64,000 bases of DNA from Cristatella mucedo (lineage: Eukaryota; Bryozoa; Phylactolaemata; Cristatellidae). Shown here piece by piece: positions 49,700 through 63,546 of this stretch. The position numbers and the translations under genes were made by a program. The notes beneath the pieces are model-generated. The model worked only from the letters and a program-made list of their open reading frames with translations. It did not search any database and had not been told where the DNA came from. The DNA lies in assembly GCA_009760855.2 (NCBI GenBank), contig WPIO01000070.1, positions 231,001 through 295,000 of the forward strand, in the 5' to 3' direction. Within the stretch, counting starts at the first letter, position 1. Every line of letters begins with the position of its first letter.

Positions 49700-51190
49700 C
49701 CCGCAACAACGCTAACTGCCTATTGTCGAAGTCGCCACGACAAGGCAATGCACGCGCCAGCTCCCCCCTTCGGAAAATTAATCGCGGCTCGAAACCGGTT
49801 CGCCCACGCCCTCCACCGCCGCAGAATCAGAGACGAGAGGGACGCAGCATGAGATGCCGCAGCGCCGCAGACTCGGCGGCGCCCTCCCTCCGAACAACAC
49901 GAGCCCCCGCCGAATTCGGCTTATCACCAGGTCACCCTTGCCACCGGGCTAAGCTCAGCGATTACAAAAAAGGAAAAAAACAAAACGCAGTACGAGACCG
50001 CCACCACCGCCACGCAAAAACCGGCCGCTGCCGACAGGACTGAGAGGACTGAGGCGAGCTCGCCGCAGCGCGGTCCGGCTGCCGCGTTAAACGCACACAG
50101 CGCCGCGGCTCCACGTCCGGCACCCAACAGTGCGACCCGGTACGTCCAGTAGCAGCAGCAGCAGCAGTCGGGCGGGCTCGAGCTGTCTCCCGAGGCGGCG
50201 CTACTGCGCAGCGGCGGCGGCGTCTGCCGCCGAGGTCTGCGGGGTGGGAACACAGCCGGCCGCGCGGCCCGCAGCCTGCGCGCGTCCCCTCGAACGCGTC
50301 GGATGAGCGCAGCGCAGCCCGGAACAAAAAGTGTAGGCTGCCAAAAATGACTTATATGACTGGACAACCTCGTTTCGCGCGAGAAATCGGGACAGAGAAG
50401 CTCCCGTCCGCGCGCGCGCGCGCGACCCCGCAGACGCCCATAGAGCGCCGCGGTCGCGACCCGCGCCATTACGACGCCATCATAACGGGAAATGGGCGAG
50501 CCACAGAACGGCGAGCGACGGCCCGGCCGGGCGCCGCCAGCGTCGCCGTACGCGCGACGAAAGAGGTCACTCACCGAGCATCTTCGAGCACCTTCTTCTG
50601 CTCCGCACAGTCGCCGCGTATATAGCTCTCAAGAGGACACTCGCGTGCGCGTCCTCACCCCGCGCGGCGCTCCTTGTTTATGGTAATGCGTGCGGTATCT
50701 GCCGCACTGGCTGACCTCGCACTCGGTGACCTCGCGTACGTCCAGGCGAGATTAGCATTTAATCACAACAATAAACGGCCAATCGCTTGACTGTGCTCGC
50801 GCTTATAACGAAAGCATGTGCCGAACCAAGATTTGGCACAACGCGAGCTCGCTCGCCGATATTACAGGCTGCTGCGAGCGAGCCGCCGCCCGAGGCTGCC
50901 TGCGTTCCCTTCCGAGCGGCAGGCAATACTGGCACCGGGATAGAGCCGCTGCCGTGCAGCTCTCCGGGCGCCACCGCTGCCGCCGCAGCTGCGCCGCCGC
51001 CGCCGCGGCAAACGCGGAACCTGGGGGGCGGTGGCGGCGGCGGGCCGCGTCCGCCGGCTCCTTAAAAAGCCGACGCTTCGGCTCCCGAAGCTTCGGCTGC
51101 CCGATGCTGGTTCGAAAGCTGCTGGTCAATTCCGCCGTCGTCCGTCCAAGGCCGCCAAGCGTCGCCGGCGCGACGCTCGACAGCACGAGC
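49700..51190. promoter_or_regulatory. CpG-rich block, possible promoter region
   Basis: Very rich in CG dinucleotides, including an alternating CG run at 50409-50424 and CCG/GCC stretches. It ends sharply where the LINE B copy begins. It could be the promoter or first exon of the minus-strand receptor, but no start, TATA or splice donor can be tied to it. Confidence 0.35.
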
Positions 51191-51197
51191 GTCGTGC

Positions 51198-51805
51198 ACG
51201 AAAACATGTAACTAGCTCCTTAGTTCGGTCTCGGCTTGATTATTGTAATTCCCTTTTGGCTGGGCTACCAAAGAAAGTAACTAGGCCACTGCGGCTGACT
51301 AGGAATATGGCTGCAAGGCTAGTCTTCTAGCCTTCAGGTCCCAGAGGTTTGAGCACGCGTCTCCTTTGCTAAAAGAGCTAGGATGGATGCCGGTTGAGCA
51401 ACGGATTCAGAGCCAAGTTCTTACACTGACCCACAAGGCCCGCCACGGCTTGGCTCCTTCGTACCTAGCTGAACCGCTGCACCAGTTTCAGCCTCTTCGC
51501 GCCCTCAGGCCCTGTGTGGACAATAAATTAGCTGTTCCGTTCCTTCGCTTAAAGACCGTCGGCGACAGAAGCTTTAGCTCTGCGGGTCCTAGACTGTGGA
51601 ACTCGCTTCCACAATTCTTACCAAACGATAATTACTCTCCTGCTGCCGACTATGGCTCATCCTTTCCTGCCGTCCTGAGCTGCTACTTCCATGCTACTTA
51701 ATTGCTACCTCAATTGCTCTCCTGACTCTGCTATGCTTCCCACCTTCTCTTTGTTTTGTGAGATGAAGTCTGTTGGCTACCGAATGCGTACCGATACATG
51801 ACATA
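51198..51805 (+). mobile_element. LINE B reference copy (C-terminal half plus 3' UTR)
   Basis: Two frames are needed. The first is SLVRSRLDYCNSLLAGLPKK (about 51207-51266). The second, from about 51366, reads LGWMPVEQRIQSQVLTLTHK, APSYLAEPL, LKTVGDRSFSSAGPRLWNSL. It is related to LINE A at protein level but clearly a separate family with a different 3' end. The 3' UTR ends GATGAAGTCTGTTGGCTACC and is truncated before the tail. Confidence 0.9.
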
Positions 51806-52749
51806 CATGATACGATATCTGACGTAATTAACGATCCGAAACGTTGGCTGCTGAGCAGCAAAAATGAAGATCGCGACGACAGCACGCCGCCTGGCTGGCT
51901 GCAGACGACCGAGCTCCGATCTGCCATCTCGCAGCTTGTTCTCCGATCTGTTCTCCGAGCTTAATCGTACCTCGGACAAGATGGCCGGACGACCCCGATA
52001 GTCTTACATAAGCATCCGCTGGTCAAACCCCGGGTGTGGGGCTAAAGCACACTATAGATATAAAAAAAATGAAGATGCAGAAGTGTGGGAACATTTGCCT
52101 GAGGATTTCGAACTGTTCAGATCGATAATAACAAGCTTCAGAGCAGAACTCCCGATTCAATAATAATAATAATAATACACTCGATTCAAACTTTACCGGA
52201 CAGGCCGCCGCAAAGATTGAAATTGCTACAGTCAACGAGATTCTATGCTTGATTTAGGATCGACAAATATGCAGATACCAGGCGATTGTCAAACTAGCGA
52301 CACAATTTAACCGGGCTAACGCTCACCGAAAAGATTCGCTCGTCCCTTTAGAAGCCAGTTTCTCGGGGAGGTGGTGGTCCCGACCGTAGTGCACACTTGA
52401 ATATTATGCTCGAAGTCAAGAATCGGCTGGGCCGTTCGCTAAACCTGTCGGGTCTGCACAATGAGAACCCACGGAATATTTACAGTTGGTGCCACATTTT
52501 CAATTTACAGTGTCTAGATGTGGAAACGCTGTGTGGTCGCGAGAGGTCACCAAGCCGTAGTCTAAGGCCACCAAGTGGCTAGGTCACGAGGTCGCCGAGC
52601 TCAGTAGCAGCCATTTGACAGTCGTATTCGAACTCGACGTTCAACGGTACTACAGTGGTAATTTCAATAAACGGAAAAGTTTGAAGCAAACCAAAGAGTC
52701 GAGTTTTTGTAGTAGCATACCAGCGAACAAGATTGGTGACGATAACAAT
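51806..52749. other. No recognised feature
   Basis: Contains an AATAAT run at 52159-52174. No gene seen. Confidence 0.35.
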
Positions 52750-52835
52750 AACAGGTGGTTTGTATAACAACCTAAGAGAACTATATCTGCACATAGGCGC
52801 TTTACAACTCGCTGCAAGAGAAAAGGGTTAATGAC
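52750..52835 (-). mobile_element. LINE A-related tail, diverged
   Basis: GGTTTGTATAACAACCTAAGAGAAC, ATAGGCGCTTTACAACTCGCTGCAAGAG. The hairpin core is altered. Confidence 0.75.
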
Positions 52836-53141
52836 CTCCACGTCGTCATATTTAGATAGGCATACAAGGTGCACAAGTAGACAGCCAGGACCATCAGACA
52901 GGCGTGGTGCTATCAACCAAGCACAGACAGGTAAGGTAAGCCGCTAGGTGACGTCACCGAGCTGAGCACAGATAGGTAAGCACGAAAAGCACTAGAGAAC
53001 AAAACGAGACGAGAGTTAATTTCGGCTCGGAGAAAGCTGAGAGCGGAGCAGACCCGTTTTTAGTGGAGATTGAAATAATGCCAAGTCAATGCAGCTTGGC
53101 TGAAGCCAAAAGCGAGTTACAGATATACGGTTAATACGAAC
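52836..53141. other. No recognised feature
   Basis: Contains the repeated phrase GCACAGA(C)AGGTAAG near 52920-52980. Otherwise nothing. Confidence 0.3.
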
Positions 53142-53278
53142 TGTCGGCCTGATTTGGTGAGTGTATTTGACGACCCCGGTCGGTCGTGGGCTTCAGCCCT
53201 GCGGTACACGTAAAGCGTACACGTGTAGCACCTGAATGGAGATTAAGTTGTCTTAGGTAGCTATACAAATGAATTATA
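53142..53278 (+). mobile_element. SINE 1 copy, diverged
   Basis: CTGATTTGGTGAGTGTATTTGACGACC head, GGTCGTGGGCTTCAGCCCTG B-box region, then GCACCTGAATGGAGATTAAG and CAAATGAATTATAT. Carries a small GTACACGTAAAGC duplication. Confidence 0.8.
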
Positions 53279-53289
53279 TTTTCCATTCG

Positions 53290-53850
53290 ATTATAAAAGG
53301 ATTTCAGTTTTGTTCGAGCGACGGAAGAGGACCGGCAATGACTTGGAAGCCGCCGAGGAGCAGACGATCGCAGCAATGCCAGTGCACGGAAGAGCCGGGA
53401 GGTCAAGGACAGACCAAGGCCGGTGCAAGTGAGTGCCGAGCGGCCTGTCAGCCAGACAGAGTATGTTTAAGTCGATTCTATGTTTGACAGGAAGCCAGTG
53501 GAGCTGTGTAGACAGAAGTAGACGACAGACAGACCTTCAGACGGACAGCTGAGTTTTGCACCAGTTGCAGTCGATTTAGGGAGTCGAGAGTCCGGGAGTC
53601 TCGAATAAAGGGAATTACAGTAATATAAACGAGATGTCACAAAGGCGTGAAATAGTTTGGCTGCCGCACTCTTATCTAAACAGGCCCTGATTTCGGCATT
53701 GTACATCAGCTGAAAATAGATTTACTTGACGGTGGAGGCAACGTGTTCATCCAATGGCAAGGGGTTTTAGAATAGGGTGCCCAGATTATGCTGCACAGCT
53801 TCGTTCAAGTAGCTGTCGGTTAGATGGAACGCAGGTATTAGCTCCTGTCA
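53290..53850 (-). mobile_element. LINE A-related ORF fragment, decayed
   Basis: The minus strand reads NAEIRACLDKSAAAKLFHAF, then VTSRLYYCNSLYSRLP, the counterpart of LINE A NIAKIRACLDKDTTSKLVHAFVTSRLDFCNSLL. More diverged than the other copies, possibly a separate subfamily. Confidence 0.8.
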
Positions 53851-54288
53851 ACTAATATCCCAGCGGCCCAGCGGTTTTTCATTTAGAAGTACCTAAAGGA
53901 AGGACCGCGGGACCCCTGGATTTGTTGAGTAAGGCTAGGCACCTGTGTGACACTCGTGCACACTCGGCCCTTTAAAATTTCTGACGAAAGGTGAATTGCT
54001 GACGAAAGGTTGAACTTTGCAACCTTACAAGCACGAGCTTCAGAGGTCACCGAAAGATCAAGGTCACCAGATTTGCATCTGCGAGTCTGATACTCTATAA
54101 CGAGGCTGAAAAACAGCTTTTAATAGTGCTGTTAGAGCTCCAAGAGCTTCCATTGTAGAGCAAGCATGTCAGAATGAAAAGGAAGCCTCGTGTAGGCCTC
54201 CTACAGTTGAACTGTGGCCCGTCCCTGATGGGCCAAAAATGAACACTATACTACCTCCCTCTCCACTATACATCCCTTACTTCAATAT

Positions 54289-54293
<5 letters not shown>
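53851..54293. other. No recognised feature
   Basis: Unassigned sequence with a small duplication (CTGACGAAAGGTGAA / CTGACGAAAGGTTGAA) near 53980-54015. Confidence 0.35.
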
Positions 54294-54370
<77 letters not shown>

Positions 54371-54371
54371 C

Positions 54372-54458
<87 letters not shown>

Positions 54459-54469
54459 AGTCTGTCTCC

Positions 54470-54518
<49 letters not shown>

Positions 54519-54545
54519 CAGAGTCTCTCTCTGAGTCTCTCACTC
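54294..54545. repeat. (CT)n array with GTCTC and GAGTCT interruptions
   Basis: About 250 bp, with the same CTCCGTGTCTC-type interruption seen twice (about 54360-54380 and 54462-54474), suggesting an internal duplication. Confidence 0.94.
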
Positions 54546-56456
54546 CCCCATGAGTCTCTCTTACTCTCTCACTCCCTTATTCAATTATTCTTTATCTAGC
54601 AGTGGAGTGCAGAAGCTGGTATTCATCCATCATCCAATCTGATCTCTTCCTACCATGTTTTCTTCCATTGTCCTTCCTCCCGGAGCTAGCAGCACAGGTG
54701 ACACATTGGAGCAAGCCACGGTCAGGACCATGGGCCGGTGACAAGGCCAGAGTTTATCTTCTCCTACCTATTTCTGACCGGCCTCGGGGCCTTGTCTTTG
54801 TGGCCTGCAGCCATTTCCATTAGCCACTGATGAATGAAGTCAGCGCTGGGCTGCAGAGAATAGTTATTGTGGGGAAGCCACTGACTCCTTTCTGCTCTTG
54901 CACACCCAGTAGGCATAAGCAAATCTCTACCTGAATAGGGTGGAAATTGCCTCCATTGTGTCGGCCTGTTTGCACAGAGCATTCAAAGGGAGTGGCACGC
55001 AATCGTCATCGGCTTCGGCTACCAACTGCTCCACCGACAGCAGCCACTGGCTCCCTGCCCTGGCCTCACGTCCGATGGATGGGAAGCTCGAAGAGGGAGG
55101 AAGGGAGCAAGCGAGGAAGCAAGCGATGGAGGGAGGGAGGAAGGGAGCGAGCGAGGGAGCAAGCGATGGAGGGAGGGAGGGAGGGAGGGAGACCGTAGAC
55201 TCTGGCAGCCACGAGCAGCAGCAACACCGCACGTCAAAGCACGCGCGCACACACCAGCCGATACAGCAGAGTATGCGGCCGCCGATGGAAAGAGGCATGA
55301 TGGCCGATGATAGCCGAGCAGCTACTAGCTAGAGCTTGAACTCGTGCATCTTGCCTCTGCAGCTTCAGTGTCTCGCTAAAGCAAAGCTTCGGCAAGCAAG
55401 CCCAGCATATAGCCTCCTGCTGGCATACATGTGAAGGCATAGGCGATGTATGATGGTTTAATGAGTAAAGTCAAGGTCGGCTGATTCAACAGACTTGTTC
55501 ATGTAGCTCGTTCCGGTCCGACGTATTTTGCGCACTGTCTCGCTCTGTGAAAGAGTTTGCCCTCGGCCGATTAGAATGCCAAGCTTCCGGCTACGATGGA
55601 CATCCGAAAGCTGTCGTACCACATGACCCACGAGCACACAAAAAGAAGTTCCTAGTACTGGCTGCTGCCAGAGAGAGGCTCCTCCTGGGGGAATGGTGGC
55701 CTACTGCAAACTCGCTGGTCGTGCCCAGCTGCACAAGCGAACTGAACCTGGGTGCAGCCCCTGGCTGTAGGAAACTAGCATGTGTCGACACACACGCACG
55801 ACAGCAGTGCAGGTTTTCTTATGCATGTACGGCACCCTAGCCACTGGTATGCGCAGGAGTCTCTCCTGAGAGCCATCACTGTGTCACAGAGGCAACTGAG
55901 CCCTCATCGTCCAAATCGTGGACCGCCAAACTACAAGGAGCATTCCGGGCGGCTGGTGGCCTGACAAGCCCCTTTCAACTTTGCCCATCCCGCCCCCTCT
56001 CCCGCCCGACTGACTGGTTGCCCATGGCAAAGTCAAGGTTTCCCTGGCTGGTTCCTCAGGTTAATCCTCCTGCATCCAATCTCTCTCAGGAGGAAGAAGG
56101 AGCCGAATATTACAATCGGAGGCTGGCTGGCCCTCAATGGAGCAGTTTCTGGCGGCTGCTCATTGGTGAGATGATTAGAAATGACGCTGCTTCATTTGAA
56201 CTTGAAAGGTGGTCAACGACCGCCGTTGAGGAACAGAGTGACTGTGCAGCAGACAGTTGGAGAGCACGTGACTGTGAGCACGTGCACGCCATGCGTGCCG
56301 GCAGGGCAGCGAACACAGGCTCCATCCAGCCTCCTCTCCAAAAAAAGAACACAGAGTGGCTTTTACATGTGACACGTAAGGCTTCAGACCCTGCCACCTT
56401 ACATCGTAGTTGTAACATTGTTTTCGAGTAGAGCAGTTTGCAAATGACAATGTAAT
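54546..56456. other. No recognised gene
   Basis: Mixed composition. Purine-rich block at 55090-55192. Open frames have no recognisable domain. Confidence 0.4.
55086..55192 (+). repeat. GGGA-rich block with a partial duplication
   Basis: AAGCGATGGAGGGAGGGAGG occurs twice (about 55122 and 55160) and the right end is a (GGGA)n run at 55168-55191 that fits a G-quadruplex motif. Confidence 0.85.
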
Positions 56457-56640
56457 GGAATCCAATGTAACTCCGTCTGTAGCTCCAGAAAGCCTACGAC
56501 TAAGTGAAACTGAGACTAAGAATGAAGACTAAGTGGGTGCTATGAAGGAGAGTTTCTACAGCGCACTCACTCATAGCCTAAGCGGCTTTCGTTAGGCATG
56601 CGTTAGCCAACAGACTTCCTACCATGGCTGTTAAGATAAA
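56457..56640 (-). mobile_element. LINE B 3' end
   Basis: ATGTAACTCCGTCTGTAGCTCC, GCGCACTCACTCATAGCCTAAGCGGC, GCCAACAGACTTC. Only the 3' UTR remains. Confidence 0.82.
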
Positions 56641-56659
56641 GATGACAATAATAAAATAA

Positions 56660-56824
56660 TGACAGCTAATTGGACAGCCTCATTTGCTTCATCATAGTGG
56701 CAGAAGAGCCTTTTACGGCTATCACTAATTGCAGTTAGCAATAACGGATCGCCTATTCCAGGATTCGAACCCACGACATCGGTCGTGAAGAGCAAGCACC
56801 TTACCTCCTGAGCTATCATGGCCA
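56660..56824 (-). mobile_element. SINE 2 reference copy
   Basis: Read on the minus strand: GGCCATGATAGCTCAGGAGG (A box TAGCTCAGGAGG), TAAGGTGCTTGCTCTTCACG, and GGGTTCGAATCCTGG with a perfect B box GGTTCGAATCC. The body follows, GCCGTAAAAGGCTCTTCTGCC, with 3' end GAGGCTGTCCAATTAGCTG. The tail is AT-rich. It has no LINE A hairpin, so its partner LINE is a different one. Confidence 0.93.
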
Positions 56825-58428
56825 AAGATGATTTAATCAAAAATAATGTGCACCTAGTTGTCGGAATACGATGCGAGGCGTTTGACTGACTTCGAGTTAA
56901 TGCGCCAACACGTGGTCGCAATCATAGGCAAGCAGGGGTAAGCAGCCAAGGCTCTGCTCTCCTTTACGACCCGAAGAGCTGTATGGGAAGGACTGACTGC
57001 CCGGCACGCCCCTTCAGTCATTCCATGATTGGCTGCCCCCGGCTAGGTCGTGGTTGGCCCAACCTTCTTGAAATAATCCTTGCTATTTCCTAGTCAGTCA
57101 CCACAGAGGGAGAGAGCCGACACAGTCTCACAGGCTCACATTGGCTAACACCTGGAGTGGTTCAGCAGGCTGCCAGCACTAATCGCTTCCTCTTGAGCAG
57201 GAGAACCACCATTATACCCTCCATCCATCCTAGTTTTAAAGGGTAGTGCAACCGAAGAGTCGCTCGAGCAGGTCATGAACTGATCTGATTAGCTCTCTGG
57301 GCTGATGACCAGCCATGATGGCTGCTGCTGACTTACTTGACCTCTACTACGACCCCTCAGCCAACTTCCCAGGTGTGCCACTCACCTCCCGTTCGCCTGT
57401 AAATCCAAATCTGCAGATCTGAGGCCGCTCTGACGAGCCGCTGAGCAGCCAGCCTCGGGTGCCAGCCACCGCCGGCTTCTCGGCCACTTACGGTGGCTCT
57501 GCAGCTTCCATGATGCGACTGCTACAAGCAAAGGAATCCTGAGAGGCTGGAGGCTCGACTAGAGAGAACCACAGGGGCCAACTGCTGAGCCGACTGATTC
57601 TAGCCGACTGCACATCGGTGCTGCTCTGAGCGGCTCCTCCGGCTGATGCTTGCTGGCTCGTTCGTTCGTTTGCTGCCAGCAAACAGCCCTCCAACTGGCC
57701 GATTGCCTTGGGGCCTACATCAAAGGGCCAGTGGAGGCCTGTGGCTGGGGGTGGGCGGGCCTCGAGGAGGAGGGGCCAGTGGGGGGCCTGTGGACCCTGC
57801 ATCAGCCCTTGGGCAGGCATGCAATTAGTGAAGGTCTTATTAGTGTGCCGATCGGTTGCTGCCGGCAGAGCCTGGTCACCAAGCCTGATGCATGGTCCCT
57901 TGGATCAGATGCTGAAGGGGAAGCAGCTGCTCTGCTATAACCACCCGGAAGCCTGGGGGCCCCAAGCTGCCTCCGGGCTGCACACTGGTCGCTTGCTGTT
58001 TGCTTGCAGTCCAGTTATGGAGCTGACATGCTCAGGCTGATATGTAAGATAGCGGTCCATTCACTGCTGCTGCTTCGTCTGCCTAAAAAATACGTGGCTG
58101 AACAAGATCCCAGTTTATGTGAGCCTTGTGGAATATCCTGGAGCACTGGAGGAGGAGACAACTCTTACAGGACGTTCAGCCGATGGCCACCGAAGCCGAA
58201 GGCTTTAGCCGAATGACAATTCTGCCAGCAGACTAGCTCGGCTGTTCGAGCAACTGGACAGTGGATCCACTAGATAGACACACAGTAAACCGTAGCTTAT
58301 GCGATCGCGATCAGGAACAGTACAGTAAGCTGAGTGAGAATATAGATGCTGTATGTGTGTGTCTCTCTTTCTGTGTGCGCACGTGTGCGTGCGTGTGTGA
58401 ATGACCCCACTGGTCCGTGAACCGGAAG

Positions 58429-58432
<4 letters not shown>
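56825..58432. other. No recognised gene
   Basis: Unassigned sequence with a few long compositional frames around 57490-58216. Confidence 0.4.

Positions 58433-58516
<84 letters not shown>
58433..58516. repeat. (CT)n microsatellite
   Basis: 42 CT units, uninterrupted. Confidence 0.95.
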
Positions 58517-58517
<1 letters not shown>

Positions 58518-59078
58518 GCCACTCTAAAGAAAATTAGCAGATCCTATTTGGGTAACCCAAAGTTCGGCCCGAAGGCCAAAGGCCGAGGAAGACTCGACCT
58601 AGATGAGTGGGCCACCTCGGAAAATGAACCGCCAGCTGAAGCTGCAAGGCAGCATCAGTGCGGCTCAATCTAAAAAGAACATCGCCCAGTGCATCGCCCA
58701 GCAGGACAGGAGTTTCGCGCATGTGAGCCAAACGTGCTCCTCCAAATGAATCTCTGGATACTTCCTTCACCTTCTTATCCTCTTAAAAACACAGTCACCT
58801 CCTGAAGAACAGAAGCTTGTATGTGCCATCTTTAAAAGTGATCATGCCTGCTCATGCCGGCTCTGGAGAAGCCAGCCCTTCCACGATAACCACCAGCCAG
58901 AAGGAGGCTAAACGAGTTTCCGGTGGCCGGCGATCCTGTGGCATGCCACTTCCAGATACCCTTTCAGGGGCATACTAAAAGCCCCCAGAGCATGCTTGAG
59001 AGCTGGCCTGACACAGAGATTCGGTTTAGACTTGAGCATGGCACTGCTGGTGAGCCCTCCATGACTGGCTAAGTGTTT
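58517..59078. other. No recognised feature
   Basis: Unassigned sequence. Confidence 0.35.
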
Positions 59079-59234
59079 GCGCTGGTTTGACCCAGTGGTT
59101 AAGGTGCTCACCCCAAACCAAAGTCAAGGTGAATGCATTAGTTGACCGAGGTCGTGGGCTCCGAGTCCTGAGGCATATGAAAAGTGCCTGAATAGAGATT
59201 AAGCTCTCTTAGGTCGCTATACAAATAAATTAAG
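59079..59234 (+). mobile_element. SINE 1 copy with enlarged head
   Basis: GCTGGTTTGACCCAGTGGTT (A-box side) to GAGGTCGTGGGCTCCGAGTCC (B-box side), with extra bases between (GTGAATGCATTAGTTGACC). The tail GAATAGAGATTAAGCTCTCTTAGG and ATACAAATAAATTAAG follows. Confidence 0.88.
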
Positions 59235-59652
59235 TTTATTTTCACATGCTTTACGTTCACTTCACTTTACGTGTCACTTGCAGTCATCTGCTTTTCCGAT
59301 TGATCCGATTGTCGGACCTCCGAAGTATTGGACCGAGGAGCACAACTGATTAAGTGTAGTTCTCTATGCTCTCTTTATTGCTTCCACACTCAGATTCGGT
59401 ATTCTCGTTCTTCACTGTTTGCTTTGCACTGACGGCTGCATGCAGTAACGTGCCTCCTTGACCTCAAGCTGAGGCTTTGATATTGTGCCGTTGTGCCATT
59501 TTCAATCGTTTTCAGTCACTGCACTCGGCCGGCTGTAATGACGATGCTGACAGATTGCTGCCCCACTATGATGAACCGAAGGTACCGAAGATTCAGGGCC
59601 GCAAAAAGAGAAATGTAAATCCCTGAAATCTACTCCCCGGCCTGCTCGGCTC

Positions 59653-59653
<1 letters not shown>
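59235..59653. other. No recognised feature
   Basis: Unassigned sequence. Confidence 0.3.

Positions 59654-59716
<63 letters not shown>
59654..59716. repeat. (CTG)21 repeat
   Basis: 21 uninterrupted CTG units, a second CTG locus. A short (AC)n run follows at 59740-59753. Confidence 0.96.
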
Positions 59717-59717
<1 letters not shown>

Positions 59718-59753
59718 AGAGACTCCTGCTGCTGGGGAGAACACACACACACA

Positions 59754-60829
<1,076 letters not shown>

Positions 60830-61072
60830 CCCTAGCTGCAGCAGCAGATGGGTTTTCCACGCAGGACATACTGAGTTGCAGTTATCCCAAACAGGTGGCA
60901 CACAGATGTCGGTGCCTTTGAGGCCACTCATCTTGTCCTGAAATGCTGACAGGACAGCTGCTTTAGGCATCCTCTCGAAGGTAGGAATGCTGGCAGCCGA
61001 CACTCGGCACCCTTTATGCAGGAGAGTGGTCGCATCATTTGGAATGAGCGAACTACTGCTGCTGCCACCACT

Positions 61073-62379
<1,307 letters not shown>

Positions 62380-62475
62380 ATAATAATTAATAACACATCT
62401 GCATAGCACCGTAAGAGAACTTAATCTTTTTTCTAGGCACTTTACATATGCTGCAGAGGAAGGAAGGGGAGAGAG
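62380..62475 (-). mobile_element. LINE A-related tail, diverged
   Basis: AATAATTAATAACACATCTGCATAGCACC, hairpin core AGAGAACTTAATCTTT, AGGCACTTTACATATGCTGCAGAGG. Confidence 0.8.
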
Positions 62476-62809
62476 GACGGTGCCAGAGTCGGCCACACAA
62501 GGCATATCGTCGTTGCCAAATAATACTGCCGAAGTGAGTTTGACAATCCACGATTGGCAGAGCAAAAGCCAACGTAGCCAACAGTCTTTTGTTAATTACG
62601 AAAAAGGTCATCAGCTAGTCGCTTGTTCTGAGACATCCTGAAGAAACAGTGCGATTGAAACTGCTCCTATAGCAAAATTCGGCAAAACTAAGAAGAGAGG
62701 TCAGCTGTGGTGGTCTCTGCGGCCGGGTCAGAGTAACAATTTTGCTGTATATCCTTCGACCAATCAGGAGCCATCGCAGATCCTTTAGCATAGGATAGTA
62801 AAAAAAGGG
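62476..62809. other. No recognised feature
   Basis: Unassigned sequence. Confidence 0.3.
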
Positions 62810-62984
62810 TCAAGGCTGATTCAACAGCCTCATTTATTTATCAAGCAGTAGCAGACCTTCGGGGGGGGGCTATCACTCCGGTTTGTAGTGAGCAATAAAG
62901 AATTGCCTACTGCTGCAGGAATCGAGCAGGTAACACGTGCCGAAACGATGTGAGAGCACCTTACCCCTTAGGTTAAAATGCTCA
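62810..62984 (-). mobile_element. SINE 2 copy, diverged
   Basis: GGCTGATTCAACAGCCTCATTTATTT, GCAGACCTTCG, GGCTATCACTCC, then a damaged head (AGGAATCGAGCAGGTAACACG, ACCTTACCCCTTAGG). Confidence 0.82.
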
Positions 62985-63099
62985 TAGCCTGCCAGACCCT
63001 GCCAAGCATGACCAGCCTTTGCTTGATCGACTGCCTCTACTTACATTTACAATTGCAGCATCGGCAAATACTGGCAACATAAAAATAAATAAATAAGAT

Positions 63100-63243
63100 A
63101 TAATTATTTTGCATAGCGCCCCAAGAGAACTTAATCTCTATTCAGAAGCACTTCACGTATGCCTCAGGGCTCGAGCCCACGACCTCAGCCAGACCTTGGT
63201 CCCCGGGGCGAGCACCTTAACCGCTGGACCAAACCAGCTCGGC
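63100..63243 (-). mobile_element. SINE 1 copy
   Basis: TAATTATTTTGCATAGCGCCCC, core AGAGAACTTAATCTCT, then CAGGGCTCGAGCCCACGACC and CCGCTGGACCAAACCAGCTC. Preceded by an AAAT-rich tail. Confidence 0.93.
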
Positions 63244-63394
63244 AATGCATTCATTATCAGCCATTCGAGAGGTAGCAGCTCCCGGGTATCTGCTACTTGC
63301 CTGGACCGGCATAGGTCATAGGTCGAGGCATAGGTCGAGCAGCCTACGAGTCTCTCAGGTCATTGACCAATCAGGAGGCAGGTGCAATCATTGT

Positions 63395-63546
63395 AGTTTG
63401 GCACCCAATTTTCGATGAAAATATATACATCCACATCCACGAAGTGCACCGGTATTCGTCTAGTGTACGAAGTTTGGCACCCAATTTTCGATGAAAATAT
63501 ATACATCCACATCCACGAAGTGCACCGGTATTCGTCTAGTGTACGA
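63395..63546. repeat. 76-bp perfect tandem duplication
   Basis: AGTTTGGCACCCAATTTTCG... at 63395 repeats exactly from 63471. Each unit contains a smaller ACATCCACATCCAC repeat. Recent event or assembly duplication. Confidence 0.95.

Noticed and set aside
49924-50574. 216-codon minus-strand frame in the CpG block as a receptor first exon
   Set aside because: No link by splice phase or similarity, and HR96-type receptors normally have short N-termini.
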